DNA of 64,000 nucleotides from Poecilobothrus nobilitatus (GCA_947095535.1 OX352773.1:256455590-256519589); one strand, 5' to 3'; counted from the first letter of the stretch, positions 1 through 12,119 are shown. A program made the numbers and translations. Notes: generated from the letters alone by a model not told the origin.

Positions 1-981
1 TAAAGGATGGGAAAATTATTGCAAATAAATTTAATGATTATTTCAATCTTGTGATGCTGAATCTCCAACTGTTAAAATGCTGAATCTCCGGTAAGTAATA
101 GATATAATAATAAGACTATGTTTCTTTTCCCAACGGATGAGCAAGAAGTGGGGGACATTATAAACCAGCTCAAAAATTTTTCTGCTCCTGGAGTGGACGG
201 ATTAACCGCTAGAGATGTAAAAAACTTAAAGGAATCTATTTTAGCTATACTCACTAAATCGCTGAATAGCATGCTCCTGACAGGTATCTTCCGAAACATA
301 CTAACATAAAAATGGATCTAAAAAGGGAGTGTCGAACTGTCGTCCAATATCTATTTTAAGTACTTTTGCAAAAATCTACAAAAAAATAATAAATAAAAGA
401 ATTGTATTAAATTGTAAGTAAAACTTATGGATTTGATAGTTGGCAATTTGGATTTAAAAATTATTCTAACACTGAGATAAAACAAGATTAATAATATTTA
501 AAACAAAAATAAAGAACTCGTCAAACCAGACATTAAGATCAATAACATCATTCTGGAGCAAATAGGGGCTGCGAAGGACTTGGGAATCATAATTGACCAG
601 GATCTTAAATGGACCCAGCATGTCGAAAATATTATAGCTAAAATCATACCGCGAATAGGCGTTATACGTAGAACCAGTTTGAGAATGGAGCCAAAGATAG
701 CGAGAATGATAAACAACGCACATGTTATAGCACATATAAGATATAATATAATAAACTGGTCTTCATGTGCTGAAACGCTTCTCATAAAATGCCAACAATT
801 ATTGACTAAAGCCGTTAAATATTCATTTAACTATGTCAGCAAATATAGTGCCACCAAAGGTATCGTACTGGACAAAGCTGTATTTATACACAAGGTGCTA
901 AAGAATAAAATAAACAAGGTAGAATGTAAACCAACGGTTTTTAAAAGCGCACATTTCCAAAACTCAATACAAACTGTTTAG
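1..981 (+). pseudogene. Non-LTR retrotransposon reverse transcriptase remnant (jockey-superfamily-like)
   Basis: Broken remains of a LINE-type reverse transcriptase, cut by the left edge of the window. The first 60 bases read in frame as DGKIIANKFNDYFN, the linker found before many jockey-type RT domains. Positions 118-309 carry the RT start, with LKNFSAPGVDGLTARD. Positions 310-360 continue in another frame with a CRPISILSTFAKIYKK-like stretch. A large internal deletion then removes the palm with its YxDD box. Positions 565-981 resume with the thumb and C-terminus (KDLGIIIDQDLKWTQHVE, then HVENIIAKIIPRIGVIRR). Frameshifts, stops and the missing catalytic box mean it is dead. It runs straight into repeat family R2 at about 925. 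Clade is not resolved; RT origin is secure from the motifs. Confidence 0.75.
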
Positions 982-2165
982 AAGTGTGACTTACACAAAA
1001 ATTTGAAAATTTCATATAAGACAAAAATGTGAAAACAGGACTGTTTTGAAATTTTGAGGGGCTGTAGATCCGGAACCCTATATAACTAAGAAAAACCGTT
1101 AACACACTTAAAAATATATTATTGAACCTTTAATTTTCATGTCTTGCCGAAGAAAACTTTGTACAGGTGCCTAAGTTACAGGTGTCTAAAAATAACAAAT
1201 TTTCAATTTTTGAGGCGTAATAACTCTTAAAGAGGGGGTGTTACCAAAAATCTATCCTTCCTATCTAAAGGGGTGCCGGAGTTATGAAAAAAGAAATTTC
1301 ATGCAAAATGTGGTTTTCACATAATGGTAAATTTAAATCGTAAATTACAAAATATTACATAATTTTGATATTGTTTTATATAGATAATAAAATTTTCGAT
1401 CTTCTGGCGGTTTTAGATTGCAAAATTATTACGCAGAGCCCGAGATATATACATCTGAAAATGGGGCTTTTTCGCAATTTTGAAGAGCTGCAACTTTGGA
1501 ACCCTTTACAACTAAAATAAACCTTTAACACACGTAAAAATATATTATTGTAGCTTTAATTTTTATATCTTGCAGAAGTAAAATGTGTACAGGTTCCTAA
1601 GTTACAGGTGTTTAAAAATAGCAAATTTTCAATTTTTAAGCCCTAATAGCTCATAAACAGGGGGTGGTCCGAAAAAATTTTCTGAGCAAACTTATACTAA
1701 TTCTAAAAGTTCTTTCTTGCCTCAAAATTTCAAGCTTCTATCTGGAAGCGTGCCGGAGTTATGAAAGTAGAAAAATCATGCATAATTTGGTTTTCACATA
1801 ACGGTAAATTTAAATACTAAATTTAAAAAAATTGTATAATTTTGATATTAATTTAAAGATAAAAGAAATACCTGTCGAATGACGTTTTCAGATTGAAAAA
1901 ATCTTAAGCAGAACATAAGATATATGCATTTAAAAATAGGGCTTTTTCAAAGTTTGAGGGGCTGTAGCTCCGTAATGGGGGGGGGCTACATGAAAAAGTT
2001 GTTCCACAAAATTATTTTTTTTATGAGACCTACCTAACATTTTTTCAAAATTTTTTTGGAAATGTGCTAAAAATAGTTTCAATTTACCAAGTAGAGGAAA
2101 CATTACGAATCGTGCTACGAGAAATTGCAAGCTTTTGGATATCCCGATGAATAACACAAAAAACA
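925..2165 (+). repeat. Dispersed repeat R2, long copy of about 450-bp modules
   Basis: The block begins with GTAGAATGTAAACCAACGG and contains near-repeats of one module starting near 1028, 1475 and 1933. Each module has an A-rich lead, a GAGGGGCTGTAGCTCC-like box, a TAAGTTACAGGTGT box, a GAGTTATGA box and TTTTCACATAACGGTAAAT. Related copies are at 2990-3480, 5560-5690, 22428-23245 (reverse), 27660-28690 (reverse), 32563-33050, 48565-48900 and 60345-60920 (reverse). No open frame of note. It abuts the RT remnant, so it could be that element's 3' region, but most other copies lack RT and a separate non-autonomous family is equally possible. Confidence 0.7.
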
Positions 2166-2989
2166 TAGAAAGAGCCTGATCCCTTTGTCTGCACGTATTT
2201 ATAATTTACTTCCGCAATTAACTTTTAAAAAACACGCAATGAAATACATTAAAGGAATGAGATGCAATTCAGATAGCGTAACGTCTAATAATTATTATCC
2301 TGTCCAAACGGTAATACTAGCGAATACAATATTCAGCATTTGATAATATTAAAATAACTAAAGGAGAATGCTAGACTCAACTACAAAATTTAGAAGATCG
2401 TCATTTCAACACTAGTTTTACTCTAACTGAAGGAGTTGAACCCAATATTATTATTATTAATATATTACTAAAATAATAAATTATTTATTATATTACTAAA
2501 ATAAATGAATGTAAACATATATTAATTATTAAGAAAAAATAGTCATAAAATAAATAAATAAATAAATAACATTCTATTAATCTTTTGTTTATTATTACAT
2601 TTTAAAATTTGTAATAAAAGTATTTATAAAATAATTACAAAAAAAAAAAATCTTATTTTATATAATATATTTTTTTTTTTTCATATCTTATAAATCGATT
2701 GATTTGCATATACGAGAGTGTTTAAAGTTTTAAAAAAAAATTACATTAGAATTCTTTATATTATTAAATACACTCACAGACATAATTTTTTTCGCTTAAT
2801 ATCTTATAAAATAATAATGGAAAAAATAGTAACATATAAACATTGGTGTCAGTATGATTATATTATAATATTATGCTAATTGTTGTAGGATTGTTTTCGT
2901 TGATCCTTATTGTAATGGTCATAATGATCATAATGTTATGTTTGTTGATCCTTATTATAATGGTACGTAAATACAATCATAAGCTTATA
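2166..2989. other. AT-rich spacer
   Basis: No gene seen. It holds a short AAAT run near 2555-2570 and a small direct repeat, GTTGATCCTTATT followed by TAATGGT, near 2898 and 2945. Otherwise low-complexity A/T sequence. Confidence 0.6.
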
Positions 2990-3480
2990 GAAAATTTTTC
3001 CCAGCGGGTGATTCAAAAAAAAATTTTCTGAGGAAACTTATACTAATTCTAAAAGTTCTTTGTTGCCTCAAAATTTCAAGCCCCTATCTAAAAGCATGCC
3101 AGAAGGTAGAAAAATCATGGAAAATTTGGTTTTCACATAACGGTCAATTTAAATAAAAATATGTAATTTTGATATTGATTTACAAAGACAAAACAAAAAT
3201 TCTGTCGAATGGCGTTTTCAGATTGAAAAAATGTTAAGTGAAATATAAAATGTACGCATTTAAAAATAGGGCTTTATCAAAGTTTGAGGAGCCTTAGTTC
3301 CCTTTTGGTTGGGGCTACATGAAAAAGTTGTTCCAAAAAATAAATTTTTGAGATCTACCCATGGTAAAATTTTTATTCTCTATCTTTAATGGTGTAGAGG
3401 TTTTGTAAATAGACGAACGGATGGACAGACGGACGGAAATTTTTTCAAAATTTTTTTGGAAATGTGCTAAAAAGTATTTA
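2990..3480 (+). repeat. R2 repeat fragment
   Basis: Matches the distal module of the 925-2165 copy: the ACTTATACTAATTCTAAAAG box, the TTTTCACATAACGGT box, GGGGCTACATGAAAAAGTTG, and the same ending TTTTTTGGAAATGTGCTAAA. It also carries the GGACAGACGGACGG motif common in fly dispersed repeats. Confidence 0.65.
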
Positions 3481-3570
3481 GCACATATAAAATTATAATC
3501 TTTAGAGTTTTAATAATTACGTTTTATATTGAACAAATTTTGTGCATAAGTGTCTAAGTTATAGATGTCT

Positions 3571-3950
3571 TGTTTTGAAATGTTTTAATGAGACAAGTCT
3601 GAAGATTTTGATCCATAGGTAGCATAAATTATTCCACTAATGGCATTTGAAAAGAAGTAAATGCTTCTATGACATAAATAGATTAACCAATCAAAATCAT
3701 CCAAAAAATCTGTTCAGATGCTTTCAGTTAGGTTTGTAGTAATATGATTTTGTCAGTTTGTTTGTTTTGAACGGTTTAAATGAGATAAGTGTGAAGAATT
3801 TCATCCATAGGTAGCATAAATTATTCCACTATTGGCATTGGAAAAGAAGTAAATATTTCTGTGACAGAAACAGATTGATCAATGAAAATCACCCAAAAAA
3901 TCTATTTAGATCTTTCCAGTTAGGTCTGTAGTAATACGATTTGAATGTTA
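3571..3950 (+). repeat. Tandem duplication, two units of about 192 bp
   Basis: Unit 1 starts at 3571 and unit 2 at 3763, both with TGTTTTGAA. They share CCATAGGTAGCATAAATTAT, GAAAAGAAGTAAAT and CAGTTAGGT(T/C)TGTAGTAATA at matching offsets. The units differ at scattered positions, so the duplication is not recent. No coding potential seen. Confidence 0.75.
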
Positions 3951-4297
3951 TAATCATAATGTAAACTTTAATTATTTTTCTTTTCCTTTTCTATCTTTAG
4001 TTTTCTAAATACATCAAGAACACCCGCTTGGTAGTACCAGATTTTAACTAATTAAGCCTAACTTCCCCTTATAATGAGAATAAAAATCATCTTCTAAACC
4101 CCCTATATTATGGAATGAAACCCTTAACTATCCACATATTATGTTGGTGAGGAACTGAAAAGGCATCTCTGTCCATGATCTCTGTCTGGAAAGATTTTAA
4201 TTAACAAAATCATTTTTCTAGTTATAAAAATTTTTTATTATTACTTAATTACAATTTGAATTTTAAAAAATATATAACTTTATTATTTAACATATGT

Positions 4298-4303
4298 TTT
4301 ATT
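4298..4303 (-). terminator. Candidate poly(A) signal of protease A1
   Basis: AATAAA on the minus strand, about 85 bases beyond the A1 stop codon. Position and hexamer fit a 3' end signal; no transcript evidence. Confidence 0.45.
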
Positions 4304-4385
4304 ATTCAAGCTAATCTTACATAAAATACATAATTGCTATTATGATAAATGTTAGAATTATTTACTTTGTTTAAATTCAATATTG

Positions 4386-5495
4386 TTAGTTCCAAATAGT
4401 CCTTTCAATCCAATCAATGTATGCGTTAACTCTAGTATAAACTCCGGGTACACCAACTATACCACAGCTTTTAGTGGGAGCATACGAAGTAACTCCAACT
4501 ATTTCCCACATACAATATTCACGTTCATTAAGTACTTGTAATGGGCCGCCAGAGTCGCCTAGGCAAGTATCTGTAGTATTTGTTTTTGAACCAGCACATA
4601 CCTGTGTTGAATATGAAATTTGAGGAGCAATATTTCTATTGCTTGCTTTACCATATATTTCTTTACATTCATTTAATTCAAATTTTTGTATTATAGCTCT
4701 TTGCAAATGTTCCTTTCCATAAATATCATAAGAATCGGTATATCCCCAACCAGTAATTACGGCATTATTTCCTTTCCAATTATGTTCAGATGGTAGACAT
4801 GCTGGACGTTTGTATTCGTCAAATGTAACATCACGCGCCATTTTTATTAAAGCAATGTCATTAACTTTTTCATTTTGATCATAATTTGGATGGGTAATAA
4901 TTTGTTGTATTGCTACGTCAACAGGCTTTGCATCATCATTATCGGATTTAATATTCAAGTCTCCAAGTCTTACTAGATGTGGTTTAGATTTTTTCATACA
5001 ATGTGCAGCTGTTAAAACAAATCTTTCACTTATTAATGAGCCACCACACCAATATTTTATTCCAGTTTTTTCTCTGTAACCTAACGCTGCCATATGAGGA
5101 AATTCTCTTGGTTTAGCATCCATTCCGTTACTTATTAATTCAATGTTTTTAAAACCACATTTATCCACTAGTTTTGGGGTTTGTATGGAAATTAATGCTA
5201 CTACGGAAGGGGGTCCATAAACATATTGTTGATACTCACGACATTCTGAAAAAATATTTTTCAAAATATACATATATATAGGGAATTTTTAAAATGAACT
5301 TAATACTTGTTTCATGCAATTTTTCCGTACGAGTTCCTAAAGTCGGTAATGGACAGCATACCATTAATTTTCTTGTTCCAGAACATCGAGTATAATTTTT
5401 TAATCCTTGTGTGAGTGAATTATATACACTGGGGCATTGAATGGCTTCTTTACATTCTCCGTGAGTGTTAGTTTCTCCTATTAAGCATTGGGAAA
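4386..5495 (-). CDS. CLIP-domain serine protease A1 (snake-like), body exons
   Basis: Secreted trypsin-type protease of the CLIP family, which acts as a zymogen in haemolymph or extra-embryonic cascades. Two exons are visible. The CLIP exon 5495-5307 has the six-cysteine pattern QC, GEC, IQC, TRC, VCC. A 61-bp intron follows, then catalytic exon 5245-4386 up to TAA. Catalytic residues are present: LTAAHC (His), NDIALIKM (Asp) and CLGDSGGP (Ser). The Asp six residues before the Ser predicts cleavage after Lys/Arg. The activation site reads NIEL then ISNG, so P1 is Leu and the usual GG is NG. Both splice junctions are phase 1. The first base of the CLIP exon needs an upstream leader; with L1 (31997-32084) the CDS is 1137 nt (378 aa), in frame. 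No nearer leader was found. Which physiological cascade it serves is not known. Confidence 0.85.
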
Positions 5496-5559
5496 CTGGA
5501 ATATTTAAAAAATGAATTCTTACTTATCGCTAAAATTTATAAGATGTGTAATATCAGTA

Positions 5560-5690
5560 CTAAGTTACAGGTGTTTTAAAATAGCAAATTTTCTATTGTT
5601 GAGCTCTAGTAGCTAATAAACAGGAGGTGATTCAAAAAAAATTTCTGAGGAAACTTATACTAATTCTAAAAGTTCTAAAAATTATAAAAA
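5560..5690 (+). repeat. R2 repeat fragment between A1 and B1
   Basis: Short copy of the R2 module: AAGTTACAGGTGTTTTAAAA, then AACAGGAGGTGATTC, then ACTTATACTAATTCTAAAAG. It fills most of the gap where an own leader exon for A1 might have been. Confidence 0.6.
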
Positions 5691-5878
5691 TACTTGTTTT
5701 GAATAAAAAACGAAATCACATATTTTTATTTATTTTTTTTGTAAGATGTGTTATATATGTATATGTTTTATAAGAATTGTATCCTAAATTGTTAATTTAT
5801 AATAAAAAAAGTTAATTTAGTTTTGAACTATTTTTATTATCTGTTAAAAAAACAATTACAACATTTTTATTTTTCGTA

Positions 5879-5884
5879 TTTATT
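5879..5884 (-). terminator. Candidate poly(A) signal of protease B1
   Basis: AATAAA on the minus strand about 90 bases past the B1 stop codon. If used, it separates B1 transcripts from A1. Confidence 0.4.
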
Positions 5885-5973
5885 TTACAATTTAACTTTA
5901 GGTAAAAATACATATATAATAATAATTTTATACGCGTATTTGTGTTATTTTTCTAATACATAATTCAAAATGT

Positions 5974-7190
5974 TTAATTCCAAATAATTTTTTCAATCCA
6001 ATCAACATACGGGTAAACTCTCGTATAAACACCGGGAATCCCAAGAGTTCCACACGTTATTCCAAATGATGTTATACCGATTATTTCATACATACAGTAT
6101 TCGGAACGATGAAAAATTTGTATTGGACCACCAGAATCACCTTGACATGTATCTTTATTTTCATCATTTGATCCAGTACAAATTTGTATGCTATATTGTA
6201 TACCATTTTTTAATTTTCGACTTTTTTGTTCAGAATAAATTTCGTTACATTCTGATTCTTCAAATTTGTTTAAAATAACTTTTTGCAAAATATCTGAACT
6301 TGTTCCAGCCCATTCAGTTTTACCCCAACCACTTGCTATAACTTTTGATGTTGAAATATCATAATCAATTGGTAAACAAGCAGGTCTTTTATATGAATTT
6401 ATTTTTACATCACGATCTAATTTTAATAATGCAATGTCGTGATATCTTGATGAGCGTTTAAAATTGGGATGTGGTATCTCATCTGTTATATTAAAATCTT
6501 CTGGGTCACTATCATCAAAATTACTGTTAATATCTAAATCTCCCAGGCGCACCAACGTTGGTTTTCCTCTATAAGATAATCAACATTCGTTTTTAATATA
6601 TGTATATATATATAAATATAATGTACCAAAACTTACAATTGCGAAATAAAACAGTGAGCTGCTGTTAGTACATATCTTTCACTTATTAGTGTGCCACCAC
6701 AAGCCCATTTTATTTCATCTTCAACATTAAATCCAATTAATGCCATGTGCGGAAATTCACGTGGAGCTGCAGAAGTTCCACCAACAATAAGTGGTATATT
6801 TTTGAAACCGCATGTATCTAATTTAATTGGTATACTTGGTGCGCTGGCAGTTAACGCTAAAGAATGAGTTGTTTCGTAAACTGCTTGAGCATATTCACGA
6901 CATTCTAAAAAATTATATCTTATTAATGTTTTTTTTTTTAATTTTTCTCTTACTAATGTCCGATTTCCGTGTTACATTAAATGTCTCAAATACTTTATTT
7001 TGCGGAAAAGAACTGGTTACAGGTGTTGAAATTTTTTGCGATTCTGGACAACATACATAAAGTATTTTGTTTTTTATTGGACATGACGTATAATCTCTTA
7101 TTCCAGCTTTTATATCTTGCAAAACAGGACTGCATTCTCTTATAGATAGACAAATACCAGGCGTATTGCTTTTTGTTACTATACAAGATT
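5974..7190 (-). CDS. CLIP-domain serine protease B1, body exons
   Basis: Secreted CLIP protease with a three-exon body. CLIP exon 7190-6954 (237 bp) carries SCIV, GIC, REC, TSC and YVCC and ends in a basic tail (KRK-rich if the donor is ignored). His exon 6904-6637 (268 bp) has the inter-chain Cys (TCGF), activation site NIPL then IVGG, and LTAAHC. Asp/Ser exon 6568-5974 (595 bp) has HDIALLKL and CQGDSGGP. Introns are 49 and 68 bp with GTAAGA/GTAAGT donors. Trypsin-like pocket Asp is present (DTCQGDS). The acceptor before the CLIP exon is TTTCAG at 7191 and phase 1. Joined to leader L1 the CDS is 1188 nt (395 aa) and in frame. The B-type split of the catalytic domain distinguishes it from A1, A2, C and D. 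Confidence 0.87.
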
Positions 7191-7199
7191 CTGAAAATA

Positions 7200-8640
7200 T
7201 GTGTAATTAAATTTTTTATGGAAATTTAATTATTGAATAAGCTTACGAACACTGATAAAGTTAAATCATAAATTATTATCAAATACATAGTATTTTCACC
7301 ATTCCGGAATAATGTTTAATTTCATCTAAATAAAAGTTTGCTATTTACTTAATGACACTTAACAATTTAAAAGGACACATATAGATATTTTTTAATTTAA
7401 TAATTTAGTAACTGGAGAGTACTTGACGTATTTATAATAAAAAGTGAAAAGTATCTAATTCTTTTTCTCTAATGTATACTAAAAGGTACATTCGATTACA
7501 ACTTAATTTCGCAGAAACGCTTTTCTGAACCTAGATTTCAACATTAGTTCATCACGAGAGATAGTAAACAGTATAGATTTAAATGGCAAATCCATCACAA
7601 GAGATAGTTATTTTATTAATAATGTTTAGTAGTTAGACTGATTTGACCTATCTGTTTCACGGGAATATTATGTTGGGAGAATTAAGAAGGTATGTTGGGA
7701 AAATTGGGATATACATATAATGGATATAAATAGGACAATTTATTGGATAATGGGCGAGTATATTAAAAATGAAAGCGTAAACTGACTTCAAGAATTTTAC
7801 ATTCAATTAGTATGTAAATTTGTGAAACAGTCTATTTGTTTATTTGCTTTTTTATAATTTTTATATTATCTATGAATGAAAGGTATATAAATTGCAGTTT
7901 CTTATAAGTTTCTTATAGGTTGTTTTTTTATTATTTTATATATACTCTGTATAGCTATAGAGTATTCTATATATATTATTTATCTAGGAGTTAATTTGTT
8001 ATTGTCATTAATTTGAACTTAATGACGAATGGAATAAAAAATGTATTCACTTTTACTGAGATTCAAGCCTTGACCTTTCAGCGAAACTTTAACTATTGCC
8101 AACGCAGATAGTTAATTTATTTCAAATTTTGTAGTAGAGATGGAGGAAGCCAATTTTTGTACAGGCCCATTGATCCATAATGTGACGTCCGCAATAATAT
8201 TAAATACTCTTACTAGTGTTTTTGTTGATTTAAATGTTTTAATGGATATACTTTGGCAGAGGGGTGATCATCGTAGATGACGTCAACATATAACGGTACT
8301 TAACTATTTCCAACAATATTGTAGAGCATACTACAATATGTACTGTCGTTAATATACATCATGTTTCATCTTAATCGGTTCTACGAAACGATATTGCAGT
8401 TCAAAGTGGGAATTTAAAAAAAACTAAAAAAAAATTCCAATTTAAAAAAAAATCACTATACATGTGACATTTTCAAAGACACCCTATATTTATTACTACA
8501 CCATTAGAAAAGACTCTTCACACCCTTTTAAACGGTATACAACAGGTATGGTATATATTGGCAAATAGCCCCACCAGAGGACAGAAATGCGAAACTGAAA
8601 CAGTAATTTTAATAAAAAAAAAACATTTTCATACTTTATT
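7200..8640. other. L1 intron, non-coding
   Basis: No gene seen. A tRNA-like relic lies at about 8045-8108 on the minus strand (B-box-like GGCTTGAATCTCA). A TGACGTCA palindrome occurs near 8278. A stretch ending near 8490 with GACACCCTATAT resembles ends of insect DNA transposons but could not be classified. Confidence 0.5.
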
Positions 8641-9250
8641 GTACCCGTACGATAAGGATCAGGTATATTAAAATTGCTCCTCCGTTTGTAACACCTCGAA
8701 ATAAGCTAGCTAGATATACCTTCATAGGAATGGATCGGATCAGAATCAAATTCTAAGTCGATTAAACTTTGTCCGCCCGTCCGATCGTCAGCAAGATAAC
8801 TCAAAAACTAACAAAGCTAGAGTCTTAACTAAATTAATATTAAATATTCTTACAACAATTTGTAGGTTCCGTATTTTTTTTGGTTGAGATCCGACCAAAA
8901 CTTCGGGTAGCTCTCAAACACCTAACTTTTAGATCCACACATTTTTTTTGTAATAGAGCCATGAAATTTTAACTGCTGATAAATATCATAAAAATATTAA
9001 TAACACAAGTTGTATAAGCTATATATTCAATTTGACAACGCCAAACGATTACTGCTTTTATTAGATTTAACAATATATATACAATAAATATATACTTATG
9101 GCATACGGTGTCTTAATTTACCGTTATGCGAAACTCAAATTTTGCAAAATTCTTGATTCCTTCTATCTTCCAAACGGTTTAAGTTAGAAACTTGAAATTA
9201 GGTCTTTAGGAGGTTAGAGGTCTTTAGGAGGCAAAATTTAAAATGTAAGT
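8641..9250 (-). repeat. R1 repeat fragment (right-hand part)
   Basis: Begins with the terminal hairpin motif TACCCGTACGATAAGGATCA, then the CTCCGTTTGTAACACCTCGA box and GTCCGCCCGTCCGATCG. It continues through the segment CGTTATGCGAAACTCAAATT seen in all R1 copies. Reverse orientation relative to 19664-22114. A short duplicated GGTCTTTAGGAGG lies near 9205-9240. Confidence 0.65.
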
Positions 9251-10620
9251 TTATAGTTATGCGTTTGTTGCCTCCAGCTTTTATTTTAATTTCACAGACT
9301 TTAAAACTTATATATACTTATATTTATATATATATTTGACATATTGAAATAAACTTTTTCAAAGAAATCTCGATTGTAACAATATAGTTTAGAAAATTAC
9401 AGAAAAATTTGCTATTCAAAATTTATTTTCTACTTTTTAGTTCAAAAAAGCTGTTTTTTTTAAAAATTTTTTTTATTTATTTTATTTTATTCTTTTTAGT
9501 AACGACAAATATAAGTATTAAATTGATATTTTTGTTTTTCCTTATTTAATTTTGAATTTTTACAGATGCCCTCACAGTCTATAATTATATTATTACCTGT
9601 TATAATATAGAATATATTGAATTTTTTTATTATTAATTTATTGTGGCAAAATTTTTAAAAAATTAAAATAACGTTGCATAGCTAAATTCAAAATTTAAAT
9701 AAAAATATTGCAATTTTATAATGTTCTTTATTTCCACTTAAAAATACGACCCTTTAGAAACTTTGATTTATATACTGCCTTGTTTTTTCTTCCTTTTCAT
9801 AACATAACATTTTAATATTGTTTTTTTCTATCTGTTATGTGGGTAAATATCAGATGTGCACAAAATATACATAAGAAATAGATTTTAAAAATATTTAAAA
9901 ATAAGAAATAGACTTTAAAAATATTTAAAAACAATCAAAGTAACATTTTTTGTTCTCTTTTTTTTATTCGTTTTTATTTTTCTTCCAGTATTACATTTTC
10001 CTTTTTTTTTGTTTTCTGTTATTTAGGTCCGCTAAGTAGTTCTTTTTTTTTTAAATGTTTAATTTATACATGCATTCTATTTAAAAAATATAAATTATAA
10101 CCTATAGAACATTCTGATTTTGTTTTTGTTCTTTTATATTTACCGTCCATTCATATGCATACATAAAATTTTTTTTTGTTCGTTTATGTTTACCGTCCAT
10201 TCATATAAATATAACTGTTGCCTACATATTAAAAAATAATAAATCAATAAATCAACTAAATAATAATAGTTGGGAATTTGGGAATTTGGTGTGACTGTGT
10301 TAGCAGATTTTTAATAGTATAGCACACATAAAAATATGCATACCATTTTTGTACATGTTTACACCTACATATGTTTAGTAAAAAAATTTGGTTTTAAAAG
10401 TATGTAATTGAGAATATATTGAATTGCTTACTTCTAAATGCTATTGTTTTTGAATTAAAAAAAAATTATTTTGCTTTTTCTAGACGATGTAGATATATAT
10501 ATATGTATGTACATAACATATATTTTATGATTAATTCATAATTATTGTTATTGAAAAGAAAAATATTGTTATTTACTATTTTTAAAAAAAACTGGATTTC
10601 TTATTTTTAATATATTCTTT
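9251..10620. other. AT-rich intronic spacer
   Basis: No gene seen. It contains duplicated short stretches, for example GTTTATGTTTACCGTCCATT-like sequence near 10140 and 10185, and AATAGA-TTTAAAAATATTTAAAAA near 9880 and 9905. Confidence 0.5.
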
Positions 10621-10654
10621 TTGTTGTTTAATGTTTTTACATAATTGGAAATAT

Positions 10655-10825
10655 ATTCTTAGTTTTTATACTTCAGAAAAAGGCATTAGTGGTGCAGATC
10701 ATCATTCCCTAATAGATCTTAATTTAAAGGCAGCTCCCAATTTAGATATCAATGTTAGGGCCATAATATGCGATTTTAATATGTTAAGAGTTTCGAAAGA
10801 AAAGCCCTATTTTAATTATAATTAA
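10655..10825 (+). pseudogene. Possible P-element/THAP9-type transposase fragment
   Basis: The open stretch contains NVRAIICDFNMLRVSKEKPYF-like sequence in two pieces. INVRAIICD followed by VSKEKPYF resembles the conserved CDQG...EKPFF part of P-family transposases, with the middle deleted. No THAP domain or terminal repeats are visible nearby. The resemblance rests on about 17 residues, so another origin is possible. Confidence 0.35.
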
Positions 10826-11109
10826 GAAAGGAAAAACACATATCTATATAAATATTATAAATAAACACATTGCTTTTATAAATAAAAATGCATACTAAAA
10901 ATCAATTGATTTGATGAAAAAAAACTTAAATTTAACACTTGCTTACTAAATTTTAAGTAAATGCATATTAAATTTTACACTGTGTTCTCAAGTGCGGTAC
11001 ATTAATTTGTTTACACATTCATATCTTTCAAATTCATCGCTTTCAAACTAAAAATATTTTCGAAGCACATATTATTACATATTTTGAAGTATGTACCTAT
11101 ATATATGTA

Positions 11110-11113
11110 CGCA
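11110..11113 (+). repeat. Target site duplication CGCA (left)
   Basis: CGCA directly before the 5' LTR; the same four bases follow the 3' LTR at 19112-19115. A 4-bp duplication is typical of Ty3/gypsy insertion. Confidence 0.9.
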
Positions 11114-11481
11114 AGTTATATGATCATCCTAATATATAACCATAACTTAACTTAACATATAATTTAACTTAATATTGTATAATTAACATTTATTTTTATG
11201 TAAACTAAATTTCATATGTTGTTCACCTTTTTGTTCAGACGCAATGTCAGCAGAATTAAATTAGTTAATAACAATTGGGAAACTTTAAATATTAATTATC
11301 CAAATTTCTTTAACATAATATATGTTTCGCTGACAATGCATCCTTTTAACTATAAATACCTGTAATATTTTATTCTGAAAGTAATTATTATTATCATACC
11401 TGTAACCAGTAAAGTCAAATTAAAGAATATTTAAAAAATAAAGTTGTTTTTTTTATTAATGTAAAAACGAAACTTATAAGT
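11114..11481 (+). repeat. 5' LTR (368 bp)
   Basis: Starts AGTTATATGATC and ends ACTTATAAGT. It matches 18743-19111 except for 8 versus 9 T near the 3' end. A TATAAATA box lies at 11351-11358 and AATAAA near 11436. The final T is shared with the primer-binding site. Confidence 0.95.
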
Positions 11482-11498
11482 GGCGCAGTCGGTAGGAT
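11481..11498 (+). other. Primer-binding site, tRNA-Ser
   Basis: TGGCGCAGTCGGTAGGAT matches the complement of the 3' end of insect tRNA-Ser with one pyrimidine difference. The first T overlaps the LTR end, as in several Drosophila gypsy-group elements. Confidence 0.85.
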
Positions 11499-11930
11499 CC
11501 AAAAACAGTGATCCTTTTAATTAAAGTGTGTTCCGGTTAATATATATATCGCTTAAAATTAAATATCTAATAAAAAAATAAAATAAGAACTAATTTTAAT
11601 AAATATATTATTAAAATAAAAAAAAAAAAAACATTAAACTATTTTTAATTTAAATAAAAACATTTTAATAAAATTAAAATAAAATTGTGAAAATTTTTAT
11701 AACAAAAGAATATTGTTATTAAATAATTTATTAAAACTGGAATTTAATACCACAAAGGAATATTGTGAAAAATTAGAAATCCAGAATTTTTGTGAACGTG
11801 AATAATTTGGAAGCAACAAGATTAAGCTGTATATTATATAAAGTGCAAATTGGAAACACATCAAAAGGTCAACTGGTGAACTTCAGTTCTTTAATTTGGA
11901 TCCTAGAACAACAACGAGCCTACAGATACA

Positions 11931-11956
11931 ATGAGTATTTTTCTTCTCATGCTCAC
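11931..11956 (+). CDS. env: Candidate env 5' exon (signal-peptide start)
   Basis: An ATG at 11931 opens MSIFLLML, a hydrophobic start, and 26 bases later meets the strong donor CACGTAAGT at 11957. Errantivirus env is made from a spliced mRNA. The TTTCAG acceptor at 17133-17138 has the matching phase for the env frame. This explains why the downstream env frame has no own Met or signal peptide. The exon lies upstream of gag, in the leader. Inferred from signals; not shown by transcript. Confidence 0.6.
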
Positions 11957-12119
11957 GTAAGTCAAAATTTTTATTACTATCCTATACTTCCTTCCAAATC
12001 AATTCCTATTAAATTAAAGTAAGAGAAAACAAAAAATATAAGAAAATTATAAATATATAAGATAATAAGAAAAAAAATTTATAAAATAAAAAGTATAAAA
12101 AATTAAAATTTTTAATATT

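Noticed and set aside
4386..7190. B1 and A1 as one double-protease protein
   Set aside because: B1 ends in a stop codon with a poly(A) signal after it, and A1 has its own CLIP acceptor; alternative splicing from L1 is simpler.
8270..8290. TGACGTCA (CRE-like) sites at about 8278 and 38254
   Set aside because: Single 8-base palindromes without promoter context are expected by chance.
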